Part shown: in pieces, positions 11,082-26,300 of the stretch | Position numbering within the stretch: position 1 is the first letter of the stretch | How the letters are laid out: each line of letters starts with the position of its first letter | Origin: Scytalidium lignicola | Lineage: Eukaryota; Ascomycota; Leotiomycetes | Direction of reading: 5' to 3' | Length of the DNA: 50,780 nt | NCBI GenBank assembly: GCA_002812745.2 | Contig: NCSJ02000311.1 | Span: 1 to 50,780 of the forward strand | Notes under the pieces: model-generated | Seen by the model: only the letters and a program-made list of their open reading frames with translations | What the model was told of the DNA's origin: nothing | Database searches by the model: none | Position numbers and translations under genes: made by a program

Positions 11082-14000
11082 CTTAATTTTAATATTGGAT
11101 ATTATAAACATTCTATAATTATAAATACTTTAAGTCTTCTTTACAAATATTAGTTATTAATACTAAGTAAATAAAGTAAGTAACTTTCAAAAAGAATTAT
11201 ATCTTTTCTATATTTCTTTTTTTCTTTATATTAACTATACTTTGTTTATAAGATAAAAAAAAACAATTATAATTTTAAACNAAGAAAAAAAAAGAAAACA
11301 AAAAGNAAAAACTTAGTTTAACTNAAGTTAATATAAGTTAAGTAAGCCTTTTAACCATATAAAACAATCTATAATAAATCACTTAAGGCATTAAGGAAAA
11401 TTGTAAACCAAATTGAATTCTCTCTCTACTAATTATATTCTTTTACATTTAAGTTTATTAAAAGTATTTAAGCTTTTATCAAGATTAATCTAATTATTAT
11501 AAAGTTCTAAAATAAGCTAAAATCTAGTCTTCTAGTCTTTTATCAAGAAATAAAAAGTNAAAATTATCGTTAATATAAAAGTTATAACTTATATTATCTT
11601 CAAAGGAATCTTTAATCATAAAATGTTAAGAGTTATGTATAAAAATAATNAATCTAAAAATGAAATTAACATTTGATCTAAGTTTTACACTATTAATTTA
11701 AAGCATTTATTAAAGTTATAATTAAATTTACACATTTAGTACATTCTTATATTTATATATACTATCATACTAATTTTATAATTTTATATATAAATATTTT
11801 AAACACTAATAAATTAGAATTAATTTAAAAAATATATATTCAAATAATTTGTTCGAATTAAATGAATTATCAATTTTAATTGTATAAGTTTTATATAAAA
11901 TTATTATAAAAATATTAATTAAAGTAAGAGTTAAAATACTCTTGTTTATATTTTCCTTATATAAACATGTTCTTACTTAAACTTTCTTACATTTATCATA
12001 ATTTAATAATGTGTATAAATATAAGAACATGCTAAGTATATAAATTTAATTATAGCCTTTATTAATCTTCACCTTCATCATGTTATAACCATAGTAAAAG
12101 TCTATATAATGTACATCTCTTATAAGAATCTCCTAAAGACAAACTTATAAGCATTAATACTATCTTTAAACTAATGATATAAAGTGTTCACTGCTCTTTA
12201 AACAAAGTAAGCCAAGATTTAAAGATTCCGTTACCATCTCTTGTAATTCAAGAAACACTATAAACATACTCAACAGAATACCAAAGTTTTAAATAAAACT
12301 AAAAGCTAATCTAAGCATAATTATAATAAACTTAAACGGCTAACAAGAGAAAATACTGTCTAAACCTTAAGGAATAGGAAAAGATACTTAACTAATCATT
12401 TTCAGACTAAATTCAACAATTCCTCCATTCTCTATAATACAAAGCTTATTTGTCCTTATTATAATTAAGTCCTTTGTCTTGAAGCTAGACTAAGCCTACA
12501 AGAAGCATATTATAACACAGTTAATTTTATTAGTTGTTCTCCTTAGAGAATACAAAAATAATTCTAAGAAGTAGTACTGTATAAACTAAAGTAACAATAG
12601 AATAGGAAAATTAGAATTTATTAACAGATTTCTTAAACACTTCCTCAACAAGCTTTTAAAAAGTAAACTTACTGTTTTAATACCTTCATTTCTAACAATA
12701 AGTATAACATTACTACTCTTGTCAATATTTAATTTCTTAGATCTTTAATACTATATGTATATTATAAGTTAAATAAAGAAGTAGTAAAAAGAGATTTAAT
12801 CATTACTTATAGAGTTAATTTAAAGTTTAAGTATTTTAAGTTTACTCTTTATAAATGCATTGTACATTCTTCTTCTTTATTAAATCTCTTTAACTAATTT
12901 ACTCCTCTGGCTATTACTTAGATATACTCATGGTTTAAATATACTCAAGTATTAAATAAACTCTTATTGTTATTCTTCAGCCAAGAATACTTCAAGATCT
13001 AACTAATTAGTTAATAACTACTTTTTAATCTTCACCAAACTACTATAATGCAATTTATAAACAACTTAAATCTTTAAGCTAAATATTGTTAAAACTTTTG
13101 ACTTTAATCGATTATAAAAGTTATTATTAAGTTGTGTAATAATATTAATTAGTTGATTACCTTTTTAAAATTATTACTCATTGAAAATGTATCTTGTTTG
13201 AATTCTCTTCTATACTATCTTAATAACTACCTTACCCTTAGTCTTAACAATATACTAAATGTAATTTATAACACTTGTTATAACCATTACAATATACCTT
13301 GAATAACCATTGTCAATTAAAATATAAAGTAAGAAATAATATGTGTTTAGACTAACTTCTAACAACTTCTTCACTACTTATATAATATCTAATTACAAAC
13401 ATTCAAAATGCATATTAAACCTAAGAATCTCAAGCAAAAAATCATATAAGAAGAGAGACATTAATAATTATACTACAATTACTCTTCAATATTTAAGATT
13501 ACCTAACTTATATCAAGGATACAAAATAGCCTTTGTTGTTAACAAGGGCAAATCTAATTCAAATACTACTNAAAAACTCCTCAAAGATCTTGACATAATA
13601 TTAATCCTAGTTACCATTTCCTAGTTCTTCTATGAACACTTACTATGTTTATTTCACAATTTGCCTTAATGAGAAAAGTATAATAATCTTATTTAAATGC
13701 TTTAGCCAGACACTGTTGACTAACTTTAACAGTACAATTTCCTTCAACTAATCTCTAACTACTTGTTGATTTTAAAACAACTCATGTAGACTACTTGATT
13801 GTTAATAACTAATATACTAATAATATTAACTTATAACATTATCTTAATAACTTTGTAAAAAACAAGTAAGTTTATTCTTATCAAATTGTTTAATCATCAG
13901 TATACTTATGTTTAATACCTTGTTATAATACTTATAAAAGCAAAATTAAGAAAGCTTGTTATATTATTAATATTATGTCAAGATGCTCTTTTAAATTTTG

Positions 14001-16526
14001 AAGCTTAAAATAAAGCTCTTTATAGAATTCTAACTTTCTTATTAATACTTACTTAACATTTTCCATGACAATTAAACATAACTTTTTAAGTTATTTATAC
14101 TTTTGTGCAAACAGACCATTGAATCTTTTAAACTTCAGATAAGTTTCAAAATTTCTCAAATATGAGATAATAACAACATAAGTACATATAAAAATAAAAA
14201 TACCAGAAAAGATAACTTAATAATTCTTAATAACCAAATAAAATTCAAAAGTTATTATACAATTTTAACTTAATATATAAGGAAAATTTAATTAGAGTAG
14301 CTTTTTCTTTATATTAAGTTCTTTCAAAGTACTTTAAAAAGCTTAACGAATACAAGTATTATACAAGTATAAACAAAGATAAGTTGCTTAAGTATTAAAT
14401 TATAAAGTAATCATATATTCAACTTATTTTCAAGGTTTTATTTATTTTCTCCTTGATTTTAACTATGTTAGTCTTTTTAAGTATAATATCAAACAGTATA
14501 TACTTAAACATTTGTTAATTAGATCACATAAGCAGTACTTTACAAAAAAAAGAAAACAAAGGAAAAAAGCAAGTAAGAATTTCTATCCTACTTTATATCT
14601 TAACTTGTTGTTTTCACTACTTATACTGTAAGATAATAACATAAATTAGTCATATTTACAAGTTTAAGGTTTACTAAACTTTTGTTCAATAAGTTTAAAG
14701 TAATTAGTTAACAATTATTTTAAATATTCATTCTTAATCTAACAATAAGCATTAAATATATAACCTTGATAAAAGTTATTGTACAAGAAATTATTAAGAA
14801 ACTAGTTAAGGTTCTCTATTAACATAATACATTCAACTCTACATATCATTTTCTTTTACAACTCAAGTATAGTCNAAAAAATGTATTTGATATATCTACT
14901 ACTATGAATAAAGGCAATATACCTTCTAAACNTTTTTTTAACCTCAGGTAAGGTCTCTTAATATGCTAAAAACTGTTNAAAAAGAGAATTCTAGCCTATT
15001 AAAGTCGAAATCAACAATAGTTTTTTATTTACTCTTATATATAAGAATAATATTCTGTATTAACATACTTTTATTATTAATAATACTTATTTATTCTTAA
15101 CATAGTAAGTATATAAGAATGAAGAAAGCTTAATAAAGATTTATATACTTAAGAAGCTAATATAAGAGTTATATAACTATACTTACAAATGTTTCTTTAT
15201 AAGAGATATTACTTATATAATTAGCTATAACTAATCATAACTCTAAGAGCTTATATTATAATGAATAAAGTCTTTGTACTATATAATTTATATATAACTT
15301 AACTTAATTACTATGTTATAACTACTAATATTCTTAGGTTTAATGATTCAGTCTTAAGAAATAGAACATAAAGTATTAGTCTTCTATACCATCAAATGGC
15401 TAACTTACTTGATAGACTAAGGAGTAAAGGCAACCCCTAGTCTAACTTTGTAGATAATTTATGATATTAATCAAGATATAATCAAGTTTAAGATCAATCT
15501 ATAACTACTCTTTCATCTCTTTAGTCTGCATCTGACTAACCTATTTCTTGTACTAGAGTAAGGTGATTAAACCATTGTCAATATAAGTAATATTAATCAT
15601 ATTAACAATGAATACTTTGATTAAATTAAAGACAAACTTTATTCTTAAGTTACTTTGTCCATCAAGATAATAAGCATTTTCCAAAACTAAAGGTTTACTA
15701 AGACTAAGGCTATCAAAAATATTACAAAAAAAGGTATGTACTATAATATCATAGATATTAACAAGATTTAACATTATCTTAACATATTCTACAAAGAAAC
15801 TTAGTAAAGTAATACTATTCTGTTCGTCTTAAATGATTTAAGAGTAATTAAACATTGTATATTAAATAAATTATAAGTATACTTACTTTGAATAATTTAA
15901 TGCTTATACATTTATAATTATTAATGTGTGAATATTTATAATATAGCTAGAATCATTAATAGAAAATAATATACTTATGATTTACATCCTCTTTGAACNT
16001 TTTTCATTTTCTTGTTTAAAAGCTTAATAAAATACTTATAAGAGTTTAGATAACAAGTCTAAAGATAACTTAAGATCTTCTTTAAGAGGTTATTGTTAAA
16101 AGTAATATAAAAGAATCCTTAAGACTTTATAACATTTAAAAGTTTTATTATCTTGATTAAATCTTTTGTAATAAGACTTTCTAGTTTAATTACTTTAAGA
16201 TTAACAACATCTAAAGATTAATCTTTCATAATCATAATAATCTTCAAGTAAGCAAAAATCATATTTTAAAAGATAATAAGCTAGAATTATAAATAAAACT
16301 CAATCAAGGTACTTATTTCCAACTCAATAATAACCACTTCATATAAGAGATAACTAACAAGCTTATCTAAATAACATGCTAATTTCTAAGGCTAAATATA
16401 ACACATAAAATGCTATTATCAAGTATTGATCTACAGTCAAGAAAGGCTTAACAATCTGATTACCATAATAAAAACTTAACATATATGAATTTCCTAGATG
16501 AAAACTCTTATTCTTAATAATATATA
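11082..16526. other. AT-rich relic sequence, no gene recognised
   Basis: About 5.4 kb with no assignable feature. The longest frame, 13343-13624 on the plus strand (93 residues including an N), is rich in Lys, Asn, Tyr and Ser and shows no domain. Another at 15553-15774 on the minus strand is equally uninformative. The text is consistent with heavily mutated transposon. Confidence 0.45.
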
Positions 16527-16940
16527 TAACTTATACTTTAATTAATTGTATTTATATAAATATAAACTTACCTCTTAAGTCTTAACTAAGTATTATAAGA
16601 ATTACAATATAATAAATTATATATACATAAGTTATAAATGTATTTATTAAATTATAATATAAGATTTATATAAGTATTAAATATGTAAATATAAGTTGAT
16701 TTATTACATTTGTCTATTAAGATTAATGTTATTTTAAAATTTATAAGTAAGTCTCTTTACAAATACTTTATAAGTTAACTCAAGATGAAAGTAATTAAAG
16801 TAAACACTTTTGACTTATTATATTAACTAACTTTATAACTTAATTCTTTTCTTATTCTGATAAGATTTTTTATCAAAGAAAAAAAAATTAATGTTTATTA
16901 AATACTTTTTTATATTACTGTAAACCCTTGTCAACATTCA
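16527..16940 (+). repeat. Tandem duplication, unit 1
   Basis: First of two adjacent copies of a ~414-bp unit. Landmarks repeat at a constant offset of 414: TATAAACTTA at 16561 and 16975, CTCTTAAGTCTTAAC shortly after, AAGTTGATTTATT in both, and TTATTAAAT before the junction. The copies have drifted mainly by C/T and G/A changes, as expected for linked direct repeats exposed to RIP. Confidence 0.7.
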
Positions 16941-17353
16941 TGTTTATAACTTTAGTTAACTGTAATTATACAAATATAAACTTATCTCTTAAGTCTTAAC
17001 TTCAAAGACTACAAAAATTACAGTATAATGAATTATATATATACAAGTTACAAGTATATTTATTAAATTATAATACAAGATCAATTTGAGTATTAAACAT
17101 ACAAACATAAGTTGATTTATTGTATTTATCTATTATAATTACTATTATCCTAAGATTTATAAATAAGTTCCTTTACAAATACTTTATAATTCAACTTAGG
17201 ACAGGAAAAACAAAAATGTAACACTTACTGATTTATTACATCAATTAACTTTGTCAATTCTCTCCTTATCTTAACAAAATTCTTTATCAAAAAAAAAAAA
17301 CTAATACTTATTAAATGCTTATTTATGCTATTGTAAATCCTTGTCAGTATTCA
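16941..17353 (+). repeat. Tandem duplication, unit 2
   Basis: Second copy of the unit at 16527-16940, in direct orientation with no spacer. It ends with CTTGTCAGTATTC where unit 1 ends with CTTGTCAACATTC. A weak, truncated third copy may begin at about 17354 but could not be followed. Confidence 0.7.
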
Positions 17354-19886
17354 GATTTGTAATTTAATCAATCTTGATCATATATAACAAAGGGTAACTA
17401 AAGTGATAACCTTGAAGAATTCTATAAGACTTTATAAGCATAAGCAAATCCATTTATCTCCAAAAGCAAGTTAAGATCTGTAAGTATATATATTATATTA
17501 TAATACAAGTTATAAGTAAGGTNAAAAAGTACTAACATAAATAAAGAGCATAAAACCTTAACTAAGTAATTTTGTTCTACTACTTTTAAGAGAATTTTAA
17601 AATCTAATATTATAATATTACTAATAATTTTATACAAATTTAACTAATACAATAAAAAAAGCATTAATTGTTATATTCAATTAAGAAAGATATAATGTCT
17701 TAACACCTTTACTCTTATTAGTCATTTTTACCTTACTCATAACCTATACTACAATAATCTATTAATACTATAACAAGGTTGATAAGTAAACTTAAGCTTT
17801 TTGCTTAAGTATATAATTGTATTATACATATATAACATCTCTTACTTTTAATTACTTTTAGTTTGTCTTACTTTTAAGGTTATAATTAATCTTAATTTTC
17901 CTTAAGTTCTGTTTTTAAAAAAAAATTATCAATAGTCAATTGTAAATAAATCATTTATTATACTATCCCTTAGTAAACTACATAGACTTCCTCTTCTAGA
18001 CTTTAATACAATCTTCTACAAGATGTTTTATCAAAATGTTATAAAACATCTAAATACTATAACTCTTATTAACACTTAACAAACCTTTACTCTCTACAGA
18101 ATCTCAAGCTTACCTATTAATAATACTAAGCATGAAGTAGACTATTTACAATAAATCTACTAAGACCTCAATTGTACTATACAACTACTTATTATTAATT
18201 TATAAAGTCAAAGTTTAAAAAGAGATAACTTATTGATTATATTTATACCAAATACTACTGAATATGTTATTATTACTTAAGCTATATACTAAATCAACTA
18301 TGTTTATGTTTCAATCAACCCTAAAAGTCTATCCAATGCTAAAGAAATATAACATATATTGTAGACTATGACAAAAGGATGTTCATTAAACTTTTTAAGT
18401 ATTATTGCCAGAACTTCTAATATATATATATATATATTGAAGAGTTAACATCCAAATTAAATTACATTAGAATATTAGTGTCAAAGGAGAAATGAATAAA
18501 TAAACACTTTTTAAGGAGTTAATACAAAATCTAACTCTAAATTTCCAGTAAAATCTATATAAAGATTACTCAGAACTTTCTGATCAAATAATTTTCTTCA
18601 TTAGTAGAATAACATCTCTCTTAAAAGATTATATTATACCATCAATATATAACTTTGCAACTGCCTTATACTAATGTTAAAGTAATATTCTTATACTACT
18701 TAAAGATTAAGTATTATTTACATTACCAAATAACCACAAGTTTAGTTAACTTTACATTATATCCAACTTCCTTAACACAATTACAATTGTACTCTTAAAA
18801 CTAAGGTTTATTCCAGAGGCTATGATAAAGGCCATCCAAAAAGAGTATATAAGTCATACTAGATTAATACTAACTATACTGTATACTTTAAGCAATACAT
18901 CACTTATATCTAGGAAGTTAAATTCCTTTAGACGAATTGTAATAAAAGGCTCTTCCCTAACTGAAAAAGTCATCAAGATCTGCTTTAATACCTTAAGTAC
19001 ATTAAAGGTAAAAAATCTTTACAGTATAACTAAGAGTATCCTTGTCTCTTCTAAAGTCATAAGTCAAATCAATAATATTATCAAAGATAAAAATATTTTT
19101 ATTAGTATATTACTCTTTAATATAATTATTTGTATATACGTCAAGAAGAACAAAATGTCAACTAAGGTTAAAGAGGCTAATAAAATACACTTCTCAAGTC
19201 TAAGTCTAATCAAGGGATATATCNAAAAAAGTTAATAATAACTTTTACAATGAAGAAAATGGTTATCCTTAGTTTTATACTAGTAATAAAGCCTTCATTA
19301 GTAATAACAATTATCTTTACCTAATTAATAAGTATAAAGACATTATTATCCATGAAAACAAGAACATTAAACTATCAACTATCAAAGTAATTCTAAGGTA
19401 AATCCTCAAAATCAATGTTCTTCAACCTTTGATTATACATGTACTAAACAATGTTATTAACAAAGTTCTTGTTGTTGTTATAAACTAAGAAATCGATAAT
19501 TACATAACAAATAAACTTAAAGACATTGTCTTAACATAAATGGGAAATCTTTACATTCCAGTAAATATAATATTAGTACAAGTATTAAAACATAAAATAT
19601 ACTTAAGGACTATAATAAGAAAGGTCTAGAAGGCCAAACTAGAAGATCTAGTCAAGATATACTAAAAGCACTAATATATACAAAACGATTACAATATTAA
19701 TAAGTTTATTTCAAGCCTTTAAGTAATATAATCATTGTGTATAACTATTGAAAAAGAAAAAGGATATCCAATTAACCTCTTTATTCAAATAATTAAACTA
19801 AAAGTCAATTCAATCTTATCTATTACAATTCTTAAGTATGTTCAAATAAAAACAAAAGTATTACTACCATTGTCTTTGTTCTTTAC
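17354..19886. other. AT-rich relic sequence with one longer open frame
   Basis: No gene called. The plus-strand frame 18822-19235 (137 residues with an N near its end) is the longest in the left block. It is Ser/Ile/Lys-rich, and segments such as IVIKGSSLTEKVIKICFNTL read more like a real protein than the surrounding frames, but it has no start context and no recognised domain, so I treat it as a coding relic of an unknown retroelement. A TA microsatellite lies at about 18419-18438. An 8-bp MITE target copy TTCTTTAC closes the segment at 19879-19886. Confidence 0.35.
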
Positions 19887-20304
19887 TAGACTGGCCGATC
19901 GGTCCAGACCGGACCAGACCATGGGTTTTGTGGGGACCGTTTCGAGACCGTGGTCTGTACGGTCTGACGCTAATATTCCTTAATCAGGTAAAGCTTATTT
20001 CCAATTTAGGTTATATTACCGTTATGGTCTAGCGTTATGGTCTCATGGTCCAGACTGTACAGTCTACGGTCTGAGATTAAAATTTTAAGACCAGACCGTG
20101 AGACTACGGTCCGGTCTGACAACAAAAGTGGGGACTGTTTCACAGTTCAGTCTCAAAACCTTGAGACCGAACCGTGTGGCTTATGGTCTTGTCTGGACGA
20201 GACTGTAAGCCACGGTCTCGCTTAAATTTTTGCAGACAAGACCGTGTGGCTTACGGTCTCGTCCGGACGGGACCACGGTCCAATGCAACGGTCCGGCCAG
20301 TCTA
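19887..20304 (-). mobile_element. hAT-like MITE, copy 3 (GC-rich, least mutated)
   Basis: A 418-bp GC-rich element in very AT-rich DNA. Its ends are inverted repeats sharing TAGACTGGCCG, and it is flanked by a perfect 8-bp duplication TTCTTTAC (19879-19886 and 20305-20312), a hAT-superfamily hallmark. It lies inverted relative to the copies at 271 and 1643. Short inverted segments around CCGTGTGGCTTACGG and GTAAGCCACGGTCTC give it strong folding potential. Open frames across it are artefacts. It is presumably the youngest insertion of its family here. Confidence 0.9.
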
Positions 20305-20312
20305 TTCTTTAC

Positions 20313-23300
20313 CCAAACAACAGTCAGTATAATCTACTAATAAATTAGTTTAATTTCAAATATAACAAACTTTCTTGATTTTATACTTATTATAAAAGAC
20401 ATACTTAACAATCTATACTTTTTAATCCTACTTTAAAAGACCTTTAAAGCAAGTGTTCCTTCCCTCTTCCTTACCCCTCTAAGCTTTAGAAATACCTTTA
20501 TATACAAAACATTACCTAAGTTTGTCAATAACTATACTGTCTACAACTTAAGCTCCTTATTCCTTATAACCAAATCAGAATCCTCTTAGACAATAAAAGA
20601 AATTACTATTATCTACACAAATACTATTCATAACATTAATCCTCAAGGGCTATATATACTATACAATTAGTCAATAAGAACAACTACTGCATATGAAACT
20701 ACATACCAACTCTACAAACTAAGAAAGCAAGTTCTAAGGATAATCATGTTAAACTTAGCATTGCCTTAACTATCCTCCTAAATCCTGAAAACAACTGTCA
20801 AACTATTTAAAATGATAAGTTTATTCCTTCTAATTCATTATAAAAGCAAGCTTAATATGAAGATTCTCTTTTTTCAAAAGAAATATCAAGTCACAACTTA
20901 TTATATAAAAATGAAATATATACCTTGTCTTTTTAACACCTCAGGAAATACAAGCTGACTATAGATATTTATTATCTAAGTTGAGCATAACAATCATAAT
21001 AAGATAACAATTATAATTCTTGAAGCAATAGATCTTTTAAAGAAAGAAAGGCTAAGGACAAAGATAAAAATTAATAATGATTAACTTTATATCTTGTATG
21101 AATCTTTTGATGTTGATAATTAGAATAAAATGGTTAAACTAGAGTATATTAAGTAAAGCATTATAAAAGACACAGATTATAATATGCTTATAAAGTCAGA
21201 AGAACTAGTAAATCTTACATTATTTACTCCTTGTCTATACTCCTTAATTCAATCTAACAATTAAGTATTCATAAGTAGTTTTGATTAAAGAATTAATAAA
21301 AGAGATTATAAGTAAATAATTACAAGAAATAAAAGTTTAACCTAACAATTCAGGTTAGAGCATTAAGGCGTATTACTAGGTTGTTTAAAATAAAACACAA
21401 GTTCAAATGTTAGAAAGTTAGTCAAGTCCTGTTAATACCTTCAAGNAAAAAACAAAAACTATACTTATAATTCAGTAATAATAACATTTAAACTGTTAAA
21501 TTTTGTACATTAAATAAAAACAAAAGAATTAAAGTTTATCTTCTTAAACTTCAAAGATGAATCTTTTTACTTGTTCATTCAAATATTTCCTTAGTAATAC
21601 TTATTACAAACATAACAAGTAAAACCTATTAAGTTTACTTAAATGATTAAAATTCTCTTCCATTATTCACNTTTTTTCCAAGGTTGTTCTTATAAGCACT
21701 TTACCTACTAATAATACAAGGTATCTTAACCTAAAAGAACAAGATATACTTTTTTCAATTTTAAAACTGTACTCTAATTAAATACATATTATAATAAAGA
21801 TTAATAGTATAATAATTAATAAAGTAAGATAATCTTAGCTTTAAAATATATTTATAAGGTTTTATATTAATAAGAAGCTCTCTCTTCATTTACAATCAAT
21901 TAATTCAGTTTTTCGCCTTATGTTATATACAATTATTAATTAAAGTTAATATTATTGTTTTTATATCTTACATTATTATCTTTAACTGTATTTGTTTATA
22001 TAATTATACATTCTAATTATATATACTTATATAACTCTTATAATATTAAGTTTACTAATAGTATTAAAAGGTATTATTATACATATATCCTTTTTTAAGT
22101 TTCTAAGGTTAGAAATTGTATAACAAGTTCATTAAATACTAATACACATTAATGAATAATTCTATTATATTTTATAAATTTAAAGTTAAAGTAAAGCTTA
22201 AAATTAATTTTAAGGTTAAGTTTATAAGAAGTAATAACATTAAAAAGTATATATCTTTTAAGACAAGTTTAATAAAATAATAAAGATCCTTTTTAAGTAT
22301 ATAATATTGTATTTATACAAGTAAAAGAATTAAATTGATTATATTATTATATTAAATTACAATTTAATTTTATGTTTTTTGACTTTTCAGATTATAATTC
22401 CAACAATTTAAACTATTTAAACTATAATCTTAAAATAATCTTTAAAAAAAATGTTATAATTCAAACCAAACCAAACCGTTAACCAGTCTAACAATATACA
22501 AAGAATAATTAGTCGAATTAAATAAATAACTAAAGATTTACAATTTAAAATCAATTATATATTTAATTACTTGTCTTAACATTATAATGTTTTATATATA
22601 AATACTTATATATAATTATTATAATATCTAAGAGGTTATTAAAGGATTTAACTACAAAGAGTAAAGAAAAAATAATAAACCAAATTAAACATTATAATAA
22701 AAGAATAATAAACAAGATTCTCTTCTTATAAGCTAGCCTTGTCTGTAAAGTAGTTATTAGTACAAGTTACTTAGTTATAAGATAATTAACAGTATAATCT
22801 CATTTATATATACCTTTCTTAACATCTTGTACAGAATATCCTAACAAAAGTTTAACTAATAAAAAATACATATTAAAATCAACTAATTNAAAAGTTATAT
22901 AACTTAAAAAGTTATAAAAGCTCAAATTCAAGGGTATAATATAGATTATCTGTATAACTTAATATTAATTATCTTAGTCAGATCACAAATCTTTATATAC
23001 AATATAAGTTCTACTTATTATTTCTTAAACTTATTTTAAAGTTATAACCTAATTAAAAAAACTATGTTACTCATACTCTAACTAGATTATCCAAGACCTC
23101 CAATTTATATAAGTCAAAATACTAAATAAGTAATCTCCTTTACTAAAAGACGTAAAATCCCAAAAGCCTTAACTACTTAACATTATAAAAATTCTAGTTA
23201 AACTGGTTAGTATATAATCTTTTTCATAATTTAACACCCTTGTTTATTTAGCTAATTTGCTATCTTTTATACAAGGTATTTTCCTTATTAGTACAGACAA

Positions 23301-26300
23301 ATCTATTTTGCTAACAACTTAAAACCAAATCATATCTTTGTTATAATCTCCTTCAAGTACACTATTATTATTAGTATTATATAATCTCAGTTTTTACATT
23401 GTACTACTGATAATAAGTATTACTTTAAGTACTCTTTTCTCTGATGGAATAATTATCACTAATCATTATAATCTAGTATAACTTCTTAAGTAATATATAT
23501 AATTGTTAGAATTTTCTCTTAGTTTTATATGCTTTATTCTTTGTTGAATACACTATATCATAAGTATAAATAAAACCTTAAGATATACTTTAATTATTTA
23601 AATGTTATTACATCTTTCTCATTCTTATATTGAATTCTAACAACGTTGTTAACTTGTTATGACCATTTGCCTTTAGTTAGTTTTTAACAAGTATAAAAGG
23701 ATCTAAAATAACAAATCTACTCTTTATACTTATTAATAGTATAAATTTCTTTTAATCTTATTCAAGAAACAAGATATAAAAAGCTAATTATATTACCAAA
23801 GGTTTTTAATATCATAAAAATCATATTAATATAAAGTTATGTTATTATTGTTAAGATCTTTAACCATAGATGTAGAAAACTACTTAAAAACCTTGTTACT
23901 AACAAGATTAGCTAAAAGTAATAAGTCATTCATTTGAAGATTATTATTTTCCAAGAGCATTTTCCATTAACTTGAAAATCCTTAAAGCCTTACTTAGTCA
24001 AGTACTTATCAGTATCTTCTGTTTAATCATAATATATTAACAACTTCCACAAGTACTTAAGAAGAATAATATAAAGCTTATATTAAGTTTATAAAGCTTT
24101 AATTATTTAAAACTTAAGGCTTTTGTCATTTCAACCACTTCATTCATTTTAAGGACAACTAACAAAAGCCTTGTTTTAAATAATAACAAGCTTACTTTAT
24201 TTACTACTTTAACTATCTTTTTAACAATCTTGATCTTGATTGAAAATATATTACTTAAGCTTATTATTCTTCCTTTTATTATTACAATACTAAGTTTACA
24301 AAACATTTTCCTAAGACAGTTTATATTCTTTACAAATGTTAATATAATAAGTGAAGATTCCCTACTTGGTTAACAAAGGTAATTTCTAAGTATAACTAAT
24401 ATATTACAAGTTATCAACAATCTTCTGCTTTACTTATCCAAGATAACCTGCCTTACTAACTTACACATTGCTCTTTAAATCTAACTATCTTGCCTTAGTT
24501 TGATTTTTAATGTTATAATAGTAAGAAAATTCTTGAGAACATAAGTTATAAAGTGGTTAAACAAACAAGATTAACTAATAATTCTAGGTTTGTCAAATAT
24601 CACAAAGTATCCTTTATCAAGGTGATGGCTTATGTTATATCCTTGACTATTATAATCATACAATAAAAAGATAACATCAAAGGAGTTAAAGTATATTATA
24701 ACTTCCTCTAAGCAATAAGATATAAAATCTTACTCTTAACATAATTCCTTACATTGATTGTATAATCTCCAGAGCAAATAATTAATATTATAACAATTTA
24801 TTACTTAATATAACAAATTGGTCAGATAATAAGTATTAATAATAACACTACAACTTTACAATAACNTTTTTCGTCTTTGATTAAACATCAACTTAAATAA
24901 CACTTCCTTACTTAAGAAGACAAATATATAACCTCCTTCTAATTATTATACTAATTATTCATAATATACTCACAAGATTTATAAATCATTTATAAAATCC
25001 TCTAAAACTATAAATTTATTATAGATTTATTTGAAACCCTGTAAAGAACCATCTAATTTAATTACATCAAAGCCTTCTGTTTAGTTCTAAGTATATAAAT
25101 CTTTTACTTTAAATCTTTAAAATCTTAAACTAAAAACTAACCATTATAATACTCTTAACAATTTTAATTATTATTAACAAGATCTTCATTTTCTTTACAT
25201 AGAAAAAAGTTAATACTAACCAAAATCAAAAGTTTATAATACTGATAAGTTCTCACATCTAACCTTAGAAATTAAATCTTTATCCAATTTAACTTAATAA
25301 TAAATATTTTACTAGTTAACTGATATTTATAACTATTTTTAAGTTAGTGTATTTATATTTTATATAATTATTATCAAATACAAGTAGAACTTTGTATATG
25401 AACACTTACCTCTTATATTAAACTACATTTTAACTTAGAAAGGAAAATTGATATTTAACTACTAATTAACTAATGGATAATAATAGAATTCTAATTAAGT
25501 TAAGTAATACAAATTAATAAGAATAATCAGTTAAATAACTAATAACCTAACTAGTACTAATAACTTGTTTTGCTTTTTAGTCTCCTTTACAAGATCAGTA
25601 TAATCAATAATAATACTATGATATTATACTTACTCTTTAATATATAAAGAATTAACAAAGAAGTTATCACTTTATATCTCTTTAAATAATTATACATTAA
25701 AACCTCTTTTAAAGGATAATACAAAACATCTTACAAGAAACTCATTGCTTTTAAAAAACAACTAACTGTTTAAGACAACTTATAAGTTCTTGAATAACAA
25801 ATGTATTGTACTTGAGAATCCAATCATAAAATAAGTGTAATTTGCTAGTAAGGATACTATCCACAATATATACTATTATAACAATTAATAATATTTCGTA
25901 TATAAACATACAATATTCAAAACTTTATTACTAACTACTGATAAAAGAAGCATTTTGTTTATAGNTTTTTTAACAAGTACAGCCATAACTTAAAGCATTT
26001 CTCTAGAAATGAGTCTTGAAGAGAGATTGCATTATTTAACAAGAGATATCTTTTGATAATATTNAAAAAGCTCATTGTTATCAAAGTAAAACCAACTATA
26101 CACCTTAACTTGAAGAAAAGAGTACTTTGTTATATTTAAGGACAACATCTATAACTATAATAAGTTACTTTATATAATAAAGTAATTATAAATGATATCC
26201 TATTACTTTATCATAATAGATAAATAAATCTAAGCAAAATAACTCTTCTGGATATACTAAGCTAAAATAGTATTAAAAAAAAGTTATAAGCTCAGAAATT

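Noticed and set aside
19735..20225. Two overlapping open frames (82 and 62 residues) over the GC-rich patch
   Set aside because: They coincide with the MITE and translate its inverted repeats; there is no domain, and the MITE copies elsewhere do not keep the frames.
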